The notes under the pieces were generated by a model. It worked only from the letters and a program-made list of their open reading frames with translations, ran no database searches and was not told where the DNA came from. From Hymenobacter crusticola (lineage in GTDB: Bacteria > Bacteroidota > Bacteroidia > Cytophagales > Hymenobacteraceae), in contig NZ_MTSE01000001.1 of assembly GCF_002154225.1 (NCBI RefSeq), positions 760,281 through 824,280 on the forward strand: 64,000 nt of DNA. Direction: 5' to 3'. A program made the position numbers and the translations under genes. Positions 1-7,777 of this stretch are shown in pieces. Within the stretch, counting starts at the first letter, position 1. The number at the start of each line of letters is the position of its first letter.

Positions 1-590
1 AGAAATCGCACAAGGACTCCCCGGTGGGCTACGAGGCCAAGCTGCGTAATGCACGCCTCAGCTACTTCGCAGGTGATTTCAAGCTAGCCCAAAGCCACCT
101 CGATATCTTGAAGCTGGCGACCAGCCGCGAAATTGCCAACGATGCCATGCAGCTTTCGCTGTTCATCACTGATAACACGGCCATGGATACCGCCGGCATT
201 GCCCTGCACGATTATGCCGAGGTAGAACAGCTCGTCTTCCAAAACAAGATTCCGCAGGCGGTACAAGGCCTCGACAACCTGCTGCGGAAATACCCCGGCC
301 ATGCGCTCACGGACGATGCTTGGTACCTGAAAGCGCAGTTGCAGCGCCGGACGGGGGACTACCAAGGAGCGCTCAACACGCTGCAGAGCATCACCGCCAA
401 CCCAAAATACGACGTACTCAGCGACGACGCGCTCTTCCTCTCCGCTAGTATTCTGGAGGAAAATCTACAGGACCGAGAGAAAGCCAAAGAAGTCTATAAC
501 CAAGTGCTGGTGAAGTACCCCGGTAGCATCTACACCGCTGAGGCTCGCAAGCGCTTCCGTAAGCTGCGCGGCGATGCCGTGAATCAGTAA
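1..590 (+). CDS. TPR-repeat protein, C-terminal part (5' end outside window)
   Basis: The reading frame is already open at the first bases and runs to a TAA at 588-590, so only the C-terminal ~195 residues are visible; the first in-frame GTG at 24 is not a believable start. The residues are alpha-helical with tetratricopeptide-like spacing: repeated patterns such as 'YPGHALTDDAWYLKAQLQRR', 'ALNTLQSI' and 'YPGSIYTAEARKRFRKLRG'. This pattern is known from TPR proteins of the YbgF/BamD-like type ('KYPGS.YA.EAR..ir.LRG' near the C-terminus). A role as a periplasmic or cytoplasmic scaffold is inferred only from the repeats. No terminator hairpin is seen before the convergent small gene at 691-804. 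Confidence 0.75.
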   Translation, partial: KSHKDSPVGYEAKLRNARLSYFAGDFKLAQSHLDILKLATSREIANDAMQLSLFITDNTAMDTAGIALHDYAEVEQLVFQNKIPQAVQGLDNLLRKYPGHALTDDAWYLKAQLQRRTGDYQGALNTLQSITANPKYDVLSDDALFLSASILEENLQDREKAKEVYNQVLVKYPGSIYTAEARKRFRKLRGDAVNQ

Positions 591-690
591 AACGCTTCCC
601 GATGCGTTTGCCGTTGACTTGCTGGTTGAGAAAGAGGCTCCCCTCTTCGAGCAGCATCGACGGTGAACGCGCCACGATGCCTGTTTATGC

Positions 691-804
691 TCAACTAAAA
701 AACGCGAAAAGCAGCGCGGTAAAGACGATGAAGGCTAGGTACATCAAGCCGTCGGAGAGGATGTACTGCTGGTATTGCTGGTAAAACGTGCGAAGCTTTT
801 TCAT
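691..804 (-). CDS. 37-residue single-pass membrane protein
   Basis: A short frame, ATG at 804-802 to TGA at 693-691, encodes a protein that begins MKKLRTFYQQYQQYILSDG and continues with one hydrophobic span ('LMYLAFIVFTALLFAFF'). A basic N-terminus followed by a single membrane helix is typical of real small membrane proteins. A Bacteroidota -7 box (TACTTTTG on the minus strand, 830-837) lies about 25 bases before the ATG, and the gene is divergent from recJ. I recognise no family and assign no function. It could be a chance frame, but the promoter, the start context and the coherent hydropathy argue for a gene. Confidence 0.6.
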   Translation of the reverse strand: MKKLRTFYQQYQQYILSDGLMYLAFIVFTALLFAFFS

Positions 805-829
805 GGGAAGAGGCAAAACAAACGGCGCT

Positions 830-837
830 CAAAAGTA
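830..837 (-). promoter_or_regulatory. -7 promoter box for the 37-residue membrane protein
   Basis: On the minus strand the bases read TACTTTTG, a full match to the Bacteroidota -7 consensus TAnnTTTG. It lies ~25 bases upstream of the ATG at 804. No convincing -33 TTTG element is visible. Confidence 0.45.
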
Positions 838-890
838 GGGTTTTGCTGAGTAGTCGAGAGACTAGGAATGGCCTACTGCCGTTTTCTTCT

Positions 891-898
891 TACTTTTG
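891..898 (+). promoter_or_regulatory. -7 promoter box of recJ
   Basis: TACTTTTG matches the Bacteroidota -7 consensus TAnnTTTG. It lies 32 bases before the ATG at 931, giving a leader of about 25 bases. Because it falls inside the longer possible recJ frame that opens at 868, it argues that translation starts at 931. Confidence 0.5.
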
Positions 899-930
899 AA
901 GATAACGCCCTGATTAAGTACCAGCCCCGC

Positions 931-2649
931 ATGGAAAAACGATGGATACGCAAGCCCGCGCCCGACCCGACGCAGGTTCGGCATCTAGCCGATACATTGC
1001 GTATCAACGAAGCCATTATTTCGTTGCTGTGCCAACGCGGCGTATGCTCCTTTGAGGAAGCTAGGGCCTACTTCCGACCTAGCCTCGACGAGCTACCCGA
1101 CCCTATGCTGATGCGCGATATGGACCGCGCGGTAAGCCGTCTGGAGCGGGCCTTGCACAGCGGGGAGAAAGTACTCGTGTTTGGTGACTATGATGTGGAT
1201 GGTACTACCTCGGTAGCACTCGTGTATGCTTACTTGTGCCCATTCTTCGGGGCCGAGCGCATCGACTACTACATTCCCGACCGATACCAGGAAGGCTACG
1301 GTGTTTCAGAGGCGGGCATTGAGTACGCCGTGGAGCATGGTTTTCAGTTGATTATCGCGCTCGACTGCGGGGTAAAGGCTGTGGAGAAAGTGGTGTATGC
1401 CAACGAGCGGGGAGTCGACTTTATCATCTGCGACCACCACTTGCCCGGCGAGGAAATTCCGGCTGCCGTTGCCGTGCTAGATCCCAAGCGTGCCGACTGC
1501 CCGTATCCGGATAAGAACTTATCGGGCTGCGGCGTAGGCTTCAAGCTTATGCAGGCCTTCAGCCAAAGCCAAGGCTTCGATGAGGAGCCGCTGCACAACC
1601 TGCTCGATTTGCTGGTGGTGAGCATTGCGGCCGACATCGTGCCCATCTTCGGCGAAAACCGCATTCTAGCGTATCATGGCTTGCGCCTGCTCAACGACCA
1701 AAGCCGGCCGATGCGACCGGGCCTAGATGCCCTGCATGAGCTAGCAGGCCTGCACAATGGCACGCTGAACATTAGTAGTCTGGTATTTGGCTTTGCGCCC
1801 CGCATCAACGCGGCTGGCCGCATGGGCGACGCAAAACGCTCGGTAGCAATGCTGCTGGCGGCGACCAAAGAAGACGCCATTCAGAAAGCGGGCGTCGTCG
1901 ACAAAACGAACACCGAACGGCGCGGCTTCGATACAAGCATCACCAAGGAAGCGCTGCAAATGATTGAAGACAGCATTGCGCTTCGTAATGCAAGCTCTAC
2001 AGTGCTCTTCAAGCAGGACTGGCACAAAGGCGTAGTAGGCATCGTGGCTTCGCGCTGCATCGATAAGTACTACCGCCCTACCATCATTCTGACCGAAAGC
2101 AACGGCAAAGCTACTGGCTCGGCTCGTTCAGTTATCGGCTTCGATGTGCACGAGGCAATTGGCGAATGCGCCGACTTGCTCGATCAGTACGGCGGCCACA
2201 TGTACGCCGCTGGCTTAACTATGCCGGTGGAGAATGTACCGGCCTTCCAGGAAAGGTTTGAACGCATTGTGGCCGGTCGTATCCGGCCGGAACAGCTGAT
2301 TCCACCCGTTGAAATCGACGGGGTCTTGCACTTAAGCGAAGTAACGAATAGCTTCTATCGGGTGCTTTGTCAGATGGAGCCTTTCGGCCCTGGCAACCCC
2401 AATCCAGTCTTTGAGTCGGGCTCGGTGTACGCCGTCCCAGATTCCGTACGGGTGGTAGGCAATTCGCACCTGAAGCTGGTTGTTACCCAAGACGGTCGCC
2501 ATACGGTTGACGCCATTGGATTTGGCCTAGCCGATTATTATGAGCCCATTGCCAAAGGATTCCCGTTCAGCATGTGCTACACCGTGGATATGAACGAGTA
2601 CCGCGGCGTGAAGTCCCTGCAACTGCGGCTGAAAGATATTCGCTTGTAG
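931..2649 (+). CDS. recJ: Single-stranded-DNA-specific exonuclease RecJ
   Basis: The 572-residue protein is a DHH-family 5'->3' single-strand exonuclease acting in recombination and mismatch/base-excision repair. Visible motifs are the Mn-binding DYDVDG (residues 86-91), the DHH triplet (168-170) and, near residue 410, the DHHA1 glycine motif GGHMYAAG, followed by the C-terminal OB-type domain ('MEPFGPGNPNPVF'). The length matches the family. The frame is open from 868, but a TACTTTTG promoter box lies at 891-898 and the homologous N-terminus 'MEKRW..KP' begins at 931, so I choose 931. The gene stands alone, divergent from a small membrane-protein gene and followed by a hairpin. Confidence 0.93.
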   Translation: MEKRWIRKPAPDPTQVRHLADTLRINEAIISLLCQRGVCSFEEARAYFRPSLDELPDPMLMRDMDRAVSRLERALHSGEKVLVFGDYDVDGTTSVALVYAYLCPFFGAERIDYYIPDRYQEGYGVSEAGIEYAVEHGFQLIIALDCGVKAVEKVVYANERGVDFIICDHHLPGEEIPAAVAVLDPKRADCPYPDKNLSGCGVGFKLMQAFSQSQGFDEEPLHNLLDLLVVSIAADIVPIFGENRILAYHGLRLLNDQSRPMRPGLDALHELAGLHNGTLNISSLVFGFAPRINAAGRMGDAKRSVAMLLAATKEDAIQKAGVVDKTNTERRGFDTSITKEALQMIEDSIALRNASSTVLFKQDWHKGVVGIVASRCIDKYYRPTIILTESNGKATGSARSVIGFDVHEAIGECADLLDQYGGHMYAAGLTMPVENVPAFQERFERIVAGRIRPEQLIPPVEIDGVLHLSEVTNSFYRVLCQMEPFGPGNPNPVFESGSVYAVPDSVRVVGNSHLKLVVTQDGRHTVDAIGFGLADYYEPIAKGFPFSMCYTVDMNEYRGVKSLQLRLKDIRL

Positions 2650-2673
2650 AAGCGTAGCCAAGATGCTACTCAT

Positions 2674-2711
2674 GAGAAGGCCTAGGCTCCACGCGGAACC
2701 TATGCCTTCTC
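2674..2711 (+). terminator. Hairpin downstream of recJ
   Basis: A 17-base stem with two mismatches (GAGAAGGC...GCCTTCTC at the base, loop ACGC) lies 25 bases after the recJ stop. No strong T-run follows, so termination is likely but not certain. It may also serve the convergent gene at 2824-3342. Confidence 0.5.
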
Positions 2712-2823
2712 GTTGGTGATAGTAATAAAGTCACTCAAGCTAGGTTCCGGGCGACCTAGCGTACACTTAGAGCGTGTTTTATCTTTTACATCGCAAGCAA
2801 GTGTTTCCCAAAAATTTAGGCGC

Positions 2824-3342
2824 TTAGGGCTTAACTAGGCGGCTAGTTAATAAGTAGCTTTGTCCGTTCCACCACACGTAGTTTTTAGCGGCGTAAGAGC
2901 CACTAGAACGCCAGGTAGGAAAGGACACACTCGTGAGGGCAGGCGTTTGATAGTTCTGCACCTTGAGCCAAGTAAGCTCTCCATTGTTTCGCCGCTCTTG
3001 CAGCAGAACTTTTCCTTTGTCCGAATAAGCCGTGTAAAGCTCAAGGCGTGTTCCCCCGTAGCGGTAGATAATCGTATGCTTCCAAGCGAGGGTTGAACTA
3101 CCTTTTGTGCCTGCACTCGGAACATAGTATCCTTTTACAATGATGCGATAAGCACCATTTCGAGGCGCTTTGGTGGGCGGCTGAGTGCTTTTCTGCTCAA
3201 CTTGCTGCCGAACCTGCGTGGCTTGGTTGAAGAGCGAGTCGCGGGCGGCGGTAGCTCGAGTGGGGTCAGTTACCGTTTGGGCTGACAGGGTTAGGGGTAA
3301 TATTAGTAGGGCATTGGGTAGCAATAGCTGCTTCAACAACAT
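2824..3342 (-). CDS. Secreted hypothetical protein
   Basis: 172 residues starting with a clear signal peptide (MLLKQLLLPNALLILPLTLSAQ, cleavage likely after AQ). A short helical, Gln-rich segment follows, then a beta-rich C-terminal part with many Tyr/Trp ('YRIIVKGYYVPS', 'NYVWWNGQSYLL'). I recognise no domain. It is probably periplasmic or surface exposed, since there is no lipobox Cys and no T9SS sorting domain. It is transcribed alone, convergent with recJ. Confidence 0.65.
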   Translation of the reverse strand: MLLKQLLLPNALLILPLTLSAQTVTDPTRATAARDSLFNQATQVRQQVEQKSTQPPTKAPRNGAYRIIVKGYYVPSAGTKGSSTLAWKHTIIYRYGGTRLELYTAYSDKGKVLLQERRNNGELTWLKVQNYQTPALTSVSFPTWRSSGSYAAKNYVWWNGQSYLLTSRLVKP

Positions 3343-3482
3343 AAATAGAGCGAAGGGATGAAGTGAAAGAACAACCTAAAATAGCGCCGTCCTCAACACT
3401 TTCGCGTTGTCGTAACAGTAGCTTAACACCCGTAAAAGGCTCATTATCCTCCCCTGTTGCTTATCGCTATTCAAAGAGCTAG

Positions 3483-3896
3483 CTACCGCCTAGCTTGCAA
3501 GCGTTGGCGCCAGGAATCGAGGCTCCACTCGCCAGCGCCGGCTACTGCTAAAAACAGAAAAAGAAAGCAGTACAGCACCGCTAGCTCGCCTTGATTGACG
3601 ATAGGTAGTGGGCCTTGTGGCGCATGGGCCATAAAGTAAGCCACTGCCATCAGCCCCGAGAGGATGAAGGCCACTGGCCGCGTAAACAGGCCAAAGATCA
3701 GTAGCAGCCCGCCGGCAAATTCTAGGATGCCCGCCAGCCCCATTATCGAGAACAGCTGCACGGAACCGTGGCCACCGGGCGGAAAGTTGAACAGCTTCTG
3801 CATGCCATGCTGCATAAACAGGAAGCCCGCGGCAATGCGTAATACACTGAGCATGCGCGAAGTCCAGAGGTTGAAAACAGGAGATGTAGTCGCCAT
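3483..3896 (-). CDS. DoxX family membrane protein
   Basis: 137 residues with four hydrophobic segments and the DoxX signature arrangement: 'LRIAAGFLFMQHGMQKLF' in helix 1, 'GLAGILEFAGGLLLIFGLFTRPVAFILSG' in helices 2-3, and a last helix around 'LYCFLFLFLAVAGAGEWSLD'. DoxX/DoxD-type proteins are small inner-membrane proteins often tied to redox homeostasis; the substrate or partner here cannot be read from the sequence. Length is normal for the family. The gene is monocistronic, with ~350 bp of upstream non-coding DNA before the divergent lptB. Confidence 0.88.
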   Translation of the reverse strand: MATTSPVFNLWTSRMLSVLRIAAGFLFMQHGMQKLFNFPPGGHGSVQLFSIMGLAGILEFAGGLLLIFGLFTRPVAFILSGLMAVAYFMAHAPQGPLPIVNQGELAVLYCFLFLFLAVAGAGEWSLDSWRQRLQARR

Positions 3897-4250
3897 AGGA
3901 GAGAAGATGGGTGAGCTAGTTGTAACGTAGCTGCCGCTCCAACGTTTTCCGGAGCCTTCGACGCGGCGGCTAATTGGACCCCGAGCTAGGAAGACCTAGC
4001 TTTCCTACACGGGAGAACTGCCGTCAAAAGCATAGTGCCTGCTAGCTCACCAGTGGCAGCACGATAATCAGCAAAGCTGTACATAGAAAGGCGACTTTGC
4101 TAAGAATCGTCTGCAGCTGTGAATAAGCTAGGGACAGACGTACAAAACAGCCGTAGAACACGTTAGGAGATTGAACGTACCTAGCTTCCACTGGTCTGCC
4201 ACACAAGCCTGCATCCAACTCCCTTTCCACCGCTTACCTTTACCGGCATA
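3897..4250 (+). other. Intergenic region between DoxX gene and lptB
   Basis: 354 bases without a convincing gene. A short AGCTAGG...CCTAGCT hairpin sits at about 3983-4001. A minus-strand frame ending at 4042 codes for a hydrophobic tail (ends 'LLIIVLPLVS') but lacks a plausible start, so it is not called. A weak -7-like box (TACCTTTA) lies at 4235-4242, just before the lptB ATG. Confidence 0.4.
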
Positions 4251-4994
4251 ATGATTCTGAGAGCCGAACACCTGATCAAAAAATACAAAGCGCGCACCGT
4301 AGTCAACGACATGTCGGTGACGGTGGAGCAGGGCGAAATCGTGGGGTTGCTGGGACCGAACGGAGCCGGCAAAACCACCTGCTTCTACATGATGGTGGGC
4401 ATGGTGAAGCCCAATGCCGGTCGCATCTTCCTTGATAACGAGGAGGTTACTCGCCTACCTATTTATCAACGGGCGAAGCGCGGTGTGGGCTACCTCGCCC
4501 AAGAAGCCTCTGTATTTCGCGACCTGACCGTGGAGGAGAACATCTTGGCGGTGCTGCAAATGACCGATTTGCCTAAAAAGGCGCAACTCGACAAAGTGGA
4601 GGAGCTACTGCACGAGTTCAGCCTTACGCACGTGCGCAAGAACCTAGGTCGGGTGTTGAGCGGGGGCGAGCGGCGCCGCACCGAAATTGCCCGCGCCCTG
4701 GCCGTCGACCCCAAATTTGTGCTCTTGGATGAGCCCTTCGCCGGCGTTGACCCCATCGCTACGGAAGAAATTCAGGGCATTGTGGCCAAGCTCAAGCACA
4801 AAAACATCGGTATCCTCATCACCGACCACGACGTAAACTCCACGCTCAGCATCGTCGATCGGGCCTATCTGCTGTTTGAAGGCAAGCTTCTGAAAGCCGG
4901 GACGGCCGAAGAGCTAGCCGCTGACGAAGTGGTGCGCCGCGTATACCTAGGAAAGAATTTCGAGCTAAAGCGAGCAAAACCAGCAATTAGTTAA
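4251..4994 (+). CDS. lptB: LPS export ABC transporter ATP-binding protein LptB
   Basis: 247 residues forming a complete ABC ATPase: Walker A GPNGAGKTT (35-43), Q-loop around YLAQE (~82), signature LSGGE (136-140), Walker B FVLLDEP with catalytic Glu (156-162), D-loop AGVDP and H-loop ITDHD. 'NGAGKTTCFYMMVGMVKP.G' and 'LSGGERRRTEIARALA' are characteristic of LptB, the cytoplasmic motor that drives lipopolysaccharide from the inner membrane to the Lpt bridge with LptF/LptG. Those partners are not in this window. It starts at the first ATG; the next gene begins 88 bases after the stop. Confidence 0.95.
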   Translation: MILRAEHLIKKYKARTVVNDMSVTVEQGEIVGLLGPNGAGKTTCFYMMVGMVKPNAGRIFLDNEEVTRLPIYQRAKRGVGYLAQEASVFRDLTVEENILAVLQMTDLPKKAQLDKVEELLHEFSLTHVRKNLGRVLSGGERRRTEIARALAVDPKFVLLDEPFAGVDPIATEEIQGIVAKLKHKNIGILITDHDVNSTLSIVDRAYLLFEGKLLKAGTAEELAADEVVRRVYLGKNFELKRAKPAIS

Positions 4995-5082
4995 CATTGA
5001 CCAACTGACCGTTATCCGAGCTGACCTAGGTGGTGAACAGCTGATAATGGGTCAATGGCAACGGATCAATGACAACGGATCA

Positions 5083-6600
5083 ATGATAAATGAAGTACTG
5101 AGCTGGGCCGCACAGCGGCGGTTGAGTGACATCGACCAGTTCCGTGACCACCCACATGAGGCGCAAGCGGCGGTACTGCGCTCGTTGCTGCATACGGCTC
5201 AGGCAACCGAGTGGGGACGGCGCTACGGCTACGCGGAAGGCTTAAGTGCCAGCGAGTTTGCTCAGCGCGTACCTTGTGCCACCTACGAAGAGCTGTATCC
5301 CCATATCGAGCGGGTGTTGCGCGGCGAGGCCGACGTGCTGTGGCCCGGCAAGGTGCAGTGGTTCTCCAAATCGTCGGGTACTACCAACGCCCGCAGCAAG
5401 TATATCCCCGTCACGCGGGAAGCGTTGCACGAGTGTCACTACCGCGCCGGGCGCGACATGACGGCCTTGGCCACGCACCTGTTTCCCGAGTCTCGTATTC
5501 TAAGTGGCAAAACGTTATCGTTGGGAGGTACGCACGGACCCAACCCCTTCCGTCCGCACGATGCCGACTCCCGTGCAGGCGACGTGTCGGCTCTTATTAT
5601 GCAGAACCTGCCTGCATGGGCCGAGTTTATCCGCACGCCCCCGCTAGAGCTAGCACTGCTGGACGAGTGGGAGGAGAAAATTGAACGCATTGCCCGCCAC
5701 GTGCTGCACGTGGATGTAACCATCTTGGCCGGCGTACCCACGTGGATGATCGTGCTGCTGCGCCGCGTGACGGAGTTAGCCGGTGCCGAACACATCACGG
5801 AGGTGTGGCCTAATCTGCGCTTGTTTCTGCACGGAGCCGTGGCGTTCGGACCCTACCGGGAGCTGTTTCGGCAGCTTATCCCTGATGAGCGCATGCGCTA
5901 CCTCGAAATCTACAATGCCTCAGAAGGCTATTTTGCCCTGCAAGATCAGCCCGAGTCGGAAGACCTGCTGCTGCTGGTCGACCACGGCGTGTATTACGAG
6001 TTCATCCCTGCCGATCAGTTCGACGCCGAGCACCCGCAGACGCTGACGCTAGCAGAAGTCGAGTTGAATAAGAAATACGCGTTGGTAATCAGCACCAATG
6101 CCGGGCTGTGGCGTTACAAAATCGGCGATACCATCCGCTTCACGAGCCTAGCTCCCTACCGCATTCGCATTGCGGGCCGTACGAAACATTTTCTCAATGC
6201 CTTCGGTGAGGAAGTCGTGATAGAAAATGCGGAGGCCGCCGTAGCTGCCGCGTGCCAAGCGACTCACACCACGGTGCGCGACTTTACCGCCGCGCCCATC
6301 TATTTCGAGGCTGCCGACCGCTCGCGGGGCGGCCACCAGTGGGTAGTGGAGTTCAACCAGCCGCCCCGCGACGCCGACGCGTTTACCACCGTACTCGATC
6401 AGACGTTGCGCCACCTCAACTCCGACTATGACGCCAAGCGCCACCGCGACATCGCCCTGGCGCCGCCTTTACTTACGATAGCACCTACGGGTACCTTCGA
6501 GCGGTGGCTGGCGGGCAAAGGTAAGCTAGGCGGGCAGCACAAGGTGCCCCGGCTCAGCAATTCGCGCGAGCTGATGGATGAGCTACTGGGTATTATTTAA
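5083..6600 (+). CDS. GH3 auxin-responsive promoter family protein
   Basis: About 505 residues of the GH3 family, adenylate-forming enzymes that in plants conjugate amino acids to acyl acids; bacterial members are common in Bacteroidota, with unknown substrates. Visible features are the Ser/Thr-rich phosphate loop 'FSKSSGTTNARSKYIPV' (~100), 'YNASEGYFALQ' (~285), 'WRYKIGDTIRF' with the conserved YxxGD, and 'RTKHFLNAFGEEV'. The frame is open from 5047, but those first codons lie in a duplicated 14-base tract (CAACGGATCAATGA twice), and family members begin near 'MINEVLSWAAQRRLSDIDQF', so ATG 5083 is preferred. Confidence 0.85.
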   Translation: MINEVLSWAAQRRLSDIDQFRDHPHEAQAAVLRSLLHTAQATEWGRRYGYAEGLSASEFAQRVPCATYEELYPHIERVLRGEADVLWPGKVQWFSKSSGTTNARSKYIPVTREALHECHYRAGRDMTALATHLFPESRILSGKTLSLGGTHGPNPFRPHDADSRAGDVSALIMQNLPAWAEFIRTPPLELALLDEWEEKIERIARHVLHVDVTILAGVPTWMIVLLRRVTELAGAEHITEVWPNLRLFLHGAVAFGPYRELFRQLIPDERMRYLEIYNASEGYFALQDQPESEDLLLLVDHGVYYEFIPADQFDAEHPQTLTLAEVELNKKYALVISTNAGLWRYKIGDTIRFTSLAPYRIRIAGRTKHFLNAFGEEVVIENAEAAVAAACQATHTTVRDFTAAPIYFEAADRSRGGHQWVVEFNQPPRDADAFTTVLDQTLRHLNSDYDAKRHRDIALAPPLLTIAPTGTFERWLAGKGKLGGQHKVPRLSNSRELMDELLGII

Positions 6601-6828
6601 GCGTCCTCCTTGTAGTACTTTCGAATGAGCTCCCACAGCGAATAGGCTAGCTTTCGAATTTCGACTAGTAACCGTTACGGTCTGACTATTCGAGATAAAA
6701 CGGCAAAAAAGAGAAATTATTGTGCGCATTTAGGAATGCTTTAGTTATCTGTATTATTGGATAATGCCGGGAACTCATAGGAAATTTATTTTGTGTATTT
6801 GGCGTCCTATTTGCCTGATACCCACCCT

Positions 6829-7056
6829 ATGTCTGCACACCCATCTGCTTCAACCCGCCCCTACGTTTCCCGCCGGAAACGCCGTTCTGCCGCGCAGGAT
6901 CCTTCTGCTGCGAGCAACAAGTTAACGTTTGGCCTTTTGGGCCTATTGGTTCTAGGCTTACTCGTGAGCTTAGGCATTATTGCGACGCATCTGGTGAGTC
7001 CGCCCACCCCCGATGTAGCGGACAGTGTTACCGTAACTGCGCCCGTTCAGCAATAG
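6829..7056 (+). CDS. Small single-pass membrane protein
   Basis: 75 residues from ATG 6829: a basic, Ser/Arg-rich cytoplasmic N-terminus ('RPYVSRRKRRSAAQ'), one hydrophobic helix ('LTFGLLGLLVLGLLVSLGII') and a short Pro/Thr-rich outside tail. No family recognised. A longer frame from GTG 6793 exists, but the ATG is the better start. A stable hairpin follows 25 bases after the stop. The ~230 bases before it are AT-rich and hold no other gene. Confidence 0.55.
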   Translation: MSAHPSASTRPYVSRRKRRSAAQDPSAASNKLTFGLLGLLVLGLLVSLGIIATHLVSPPTPDVADSVTVTAPVQQ

Positions 7057-7081
7057 CTGTTTTACCACTTCCATTCATAAG

Positions 7082-7132
7082 CCGCCCAGCGCTTCCGCAC
7101 TAGCAGACTAGATAGCGGTACGTGCTGGGCGG
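7082..7132 (+). terminator. Hairpin after the small membrane protein gene
   Basis: A perfect 9-bp stem (CCGCCCAGC / GCTGGGCGG) followed by TTCTCGTT, placed 25 bases after the stop at 7056. The loop is long (33 bases) with some inner pairing, so confidence is moderate. Confidence 0.45.
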
Positions 7133-7261
7133 TTCTCGTTGACCCAGGTTGGTAGCCTCAACGTCTAGCACGTTTCGCGGTTTACAGAAAGCCACAAAGT
7201 TGATTTTCGTAACGCTGTCGGAAAGTTGAGAGCAGTGCCTCAACGGGTTATATTTACAAGC

Positions 7262-7762
7262 ATGAGCCGCTATGGATTCTATTTTGCTTTGCTGCTGTTG
7301 CTTGGCGCGTGCACTACCATCAAGAACCACGGCCCAATTGGCTTTTGGTCGAAGCAGCGCTACGATCAGCAATTACGGCAGCACGGACCGTGGCCAGCGT
7401 ATTACGATGCTACCGAACAACGCTACCTAGCTCGCGGCCGCTACCGGCATGGGCGCTACGCGGGTCATTGGCGTTACTTTGGGCCAACTGGCGTATTGGA
7501 GCGCAGTGAGCGGTTTGCGCATCATCCTTACGGCCTCATGACCGTTACAGAGTACCACCCAAACGGGCGTAAGTGGCGGCGCGGACAAGCGCGCATCGTC
7601 GATGAGGGCAAACAGATCCACTTTTACTGGTTTGGCGAGTGGAAGGTCTACGACCCCGCCGGCCAATACCTAGGTATCGAGCACTACGACCGGGGCCTGC
7701 TGCGTGGCAAGCGCGTGTTGCCCTCCGATAGCGTGAAGATGGGCATGCGCTCGGCACATTGA
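7262..7762 (+). CDS. Lipoprotein with antitoxin-like (YwqK/MORN-type) repeats
   Basis: 166 residues from ATG 7262. The N-terminus is a lipoprotein signal peptide ('MSRYGFYFALLLLLGAC', lipid-attachment Cys ~17). The body holds repeated short beta-hairpin units of the kind 'G.Y..G...G.W.Y....G.L' ('RYRHGRYAGHWRYFGPTGVL', 'EWKVYDPAGQYLGIEHYDRGLLRG'), seen in YwqK/MORN-variant proteins. The envelope location follows from the lipobox; the function is unknown. The frame is open from 7226, but the lipobox is correctly spaced only from 7262. Confidence 0.65.
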   Translation: MSRYGFYFALLLLLGACTTIKNHGPIGFWSKQRYDQQLRQHGPWPAYYDATEQRYLARGRYRHGRYAGHWRYFGPTGVLERSERFAHHPYGLMTVTEYHPNGRKWRRGQARIVDEGKQIHFYWFGEWKVYDPAGQYLGIEHYDRGLLRGKRVLPSDSVKMGMRSAH

Positions 7763-7777
7763 GCAAGGTGCCTAGAC

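Noticed and set aside
4042..4230. 62-codon minus-strand frame with a hydrophobic C-terminus before lptB
   Set aside because: The hydrophobic tail is suggestive, but there is no credible start codon near it and the N-terminal part looks non-coding; left as part of the intergenic note.
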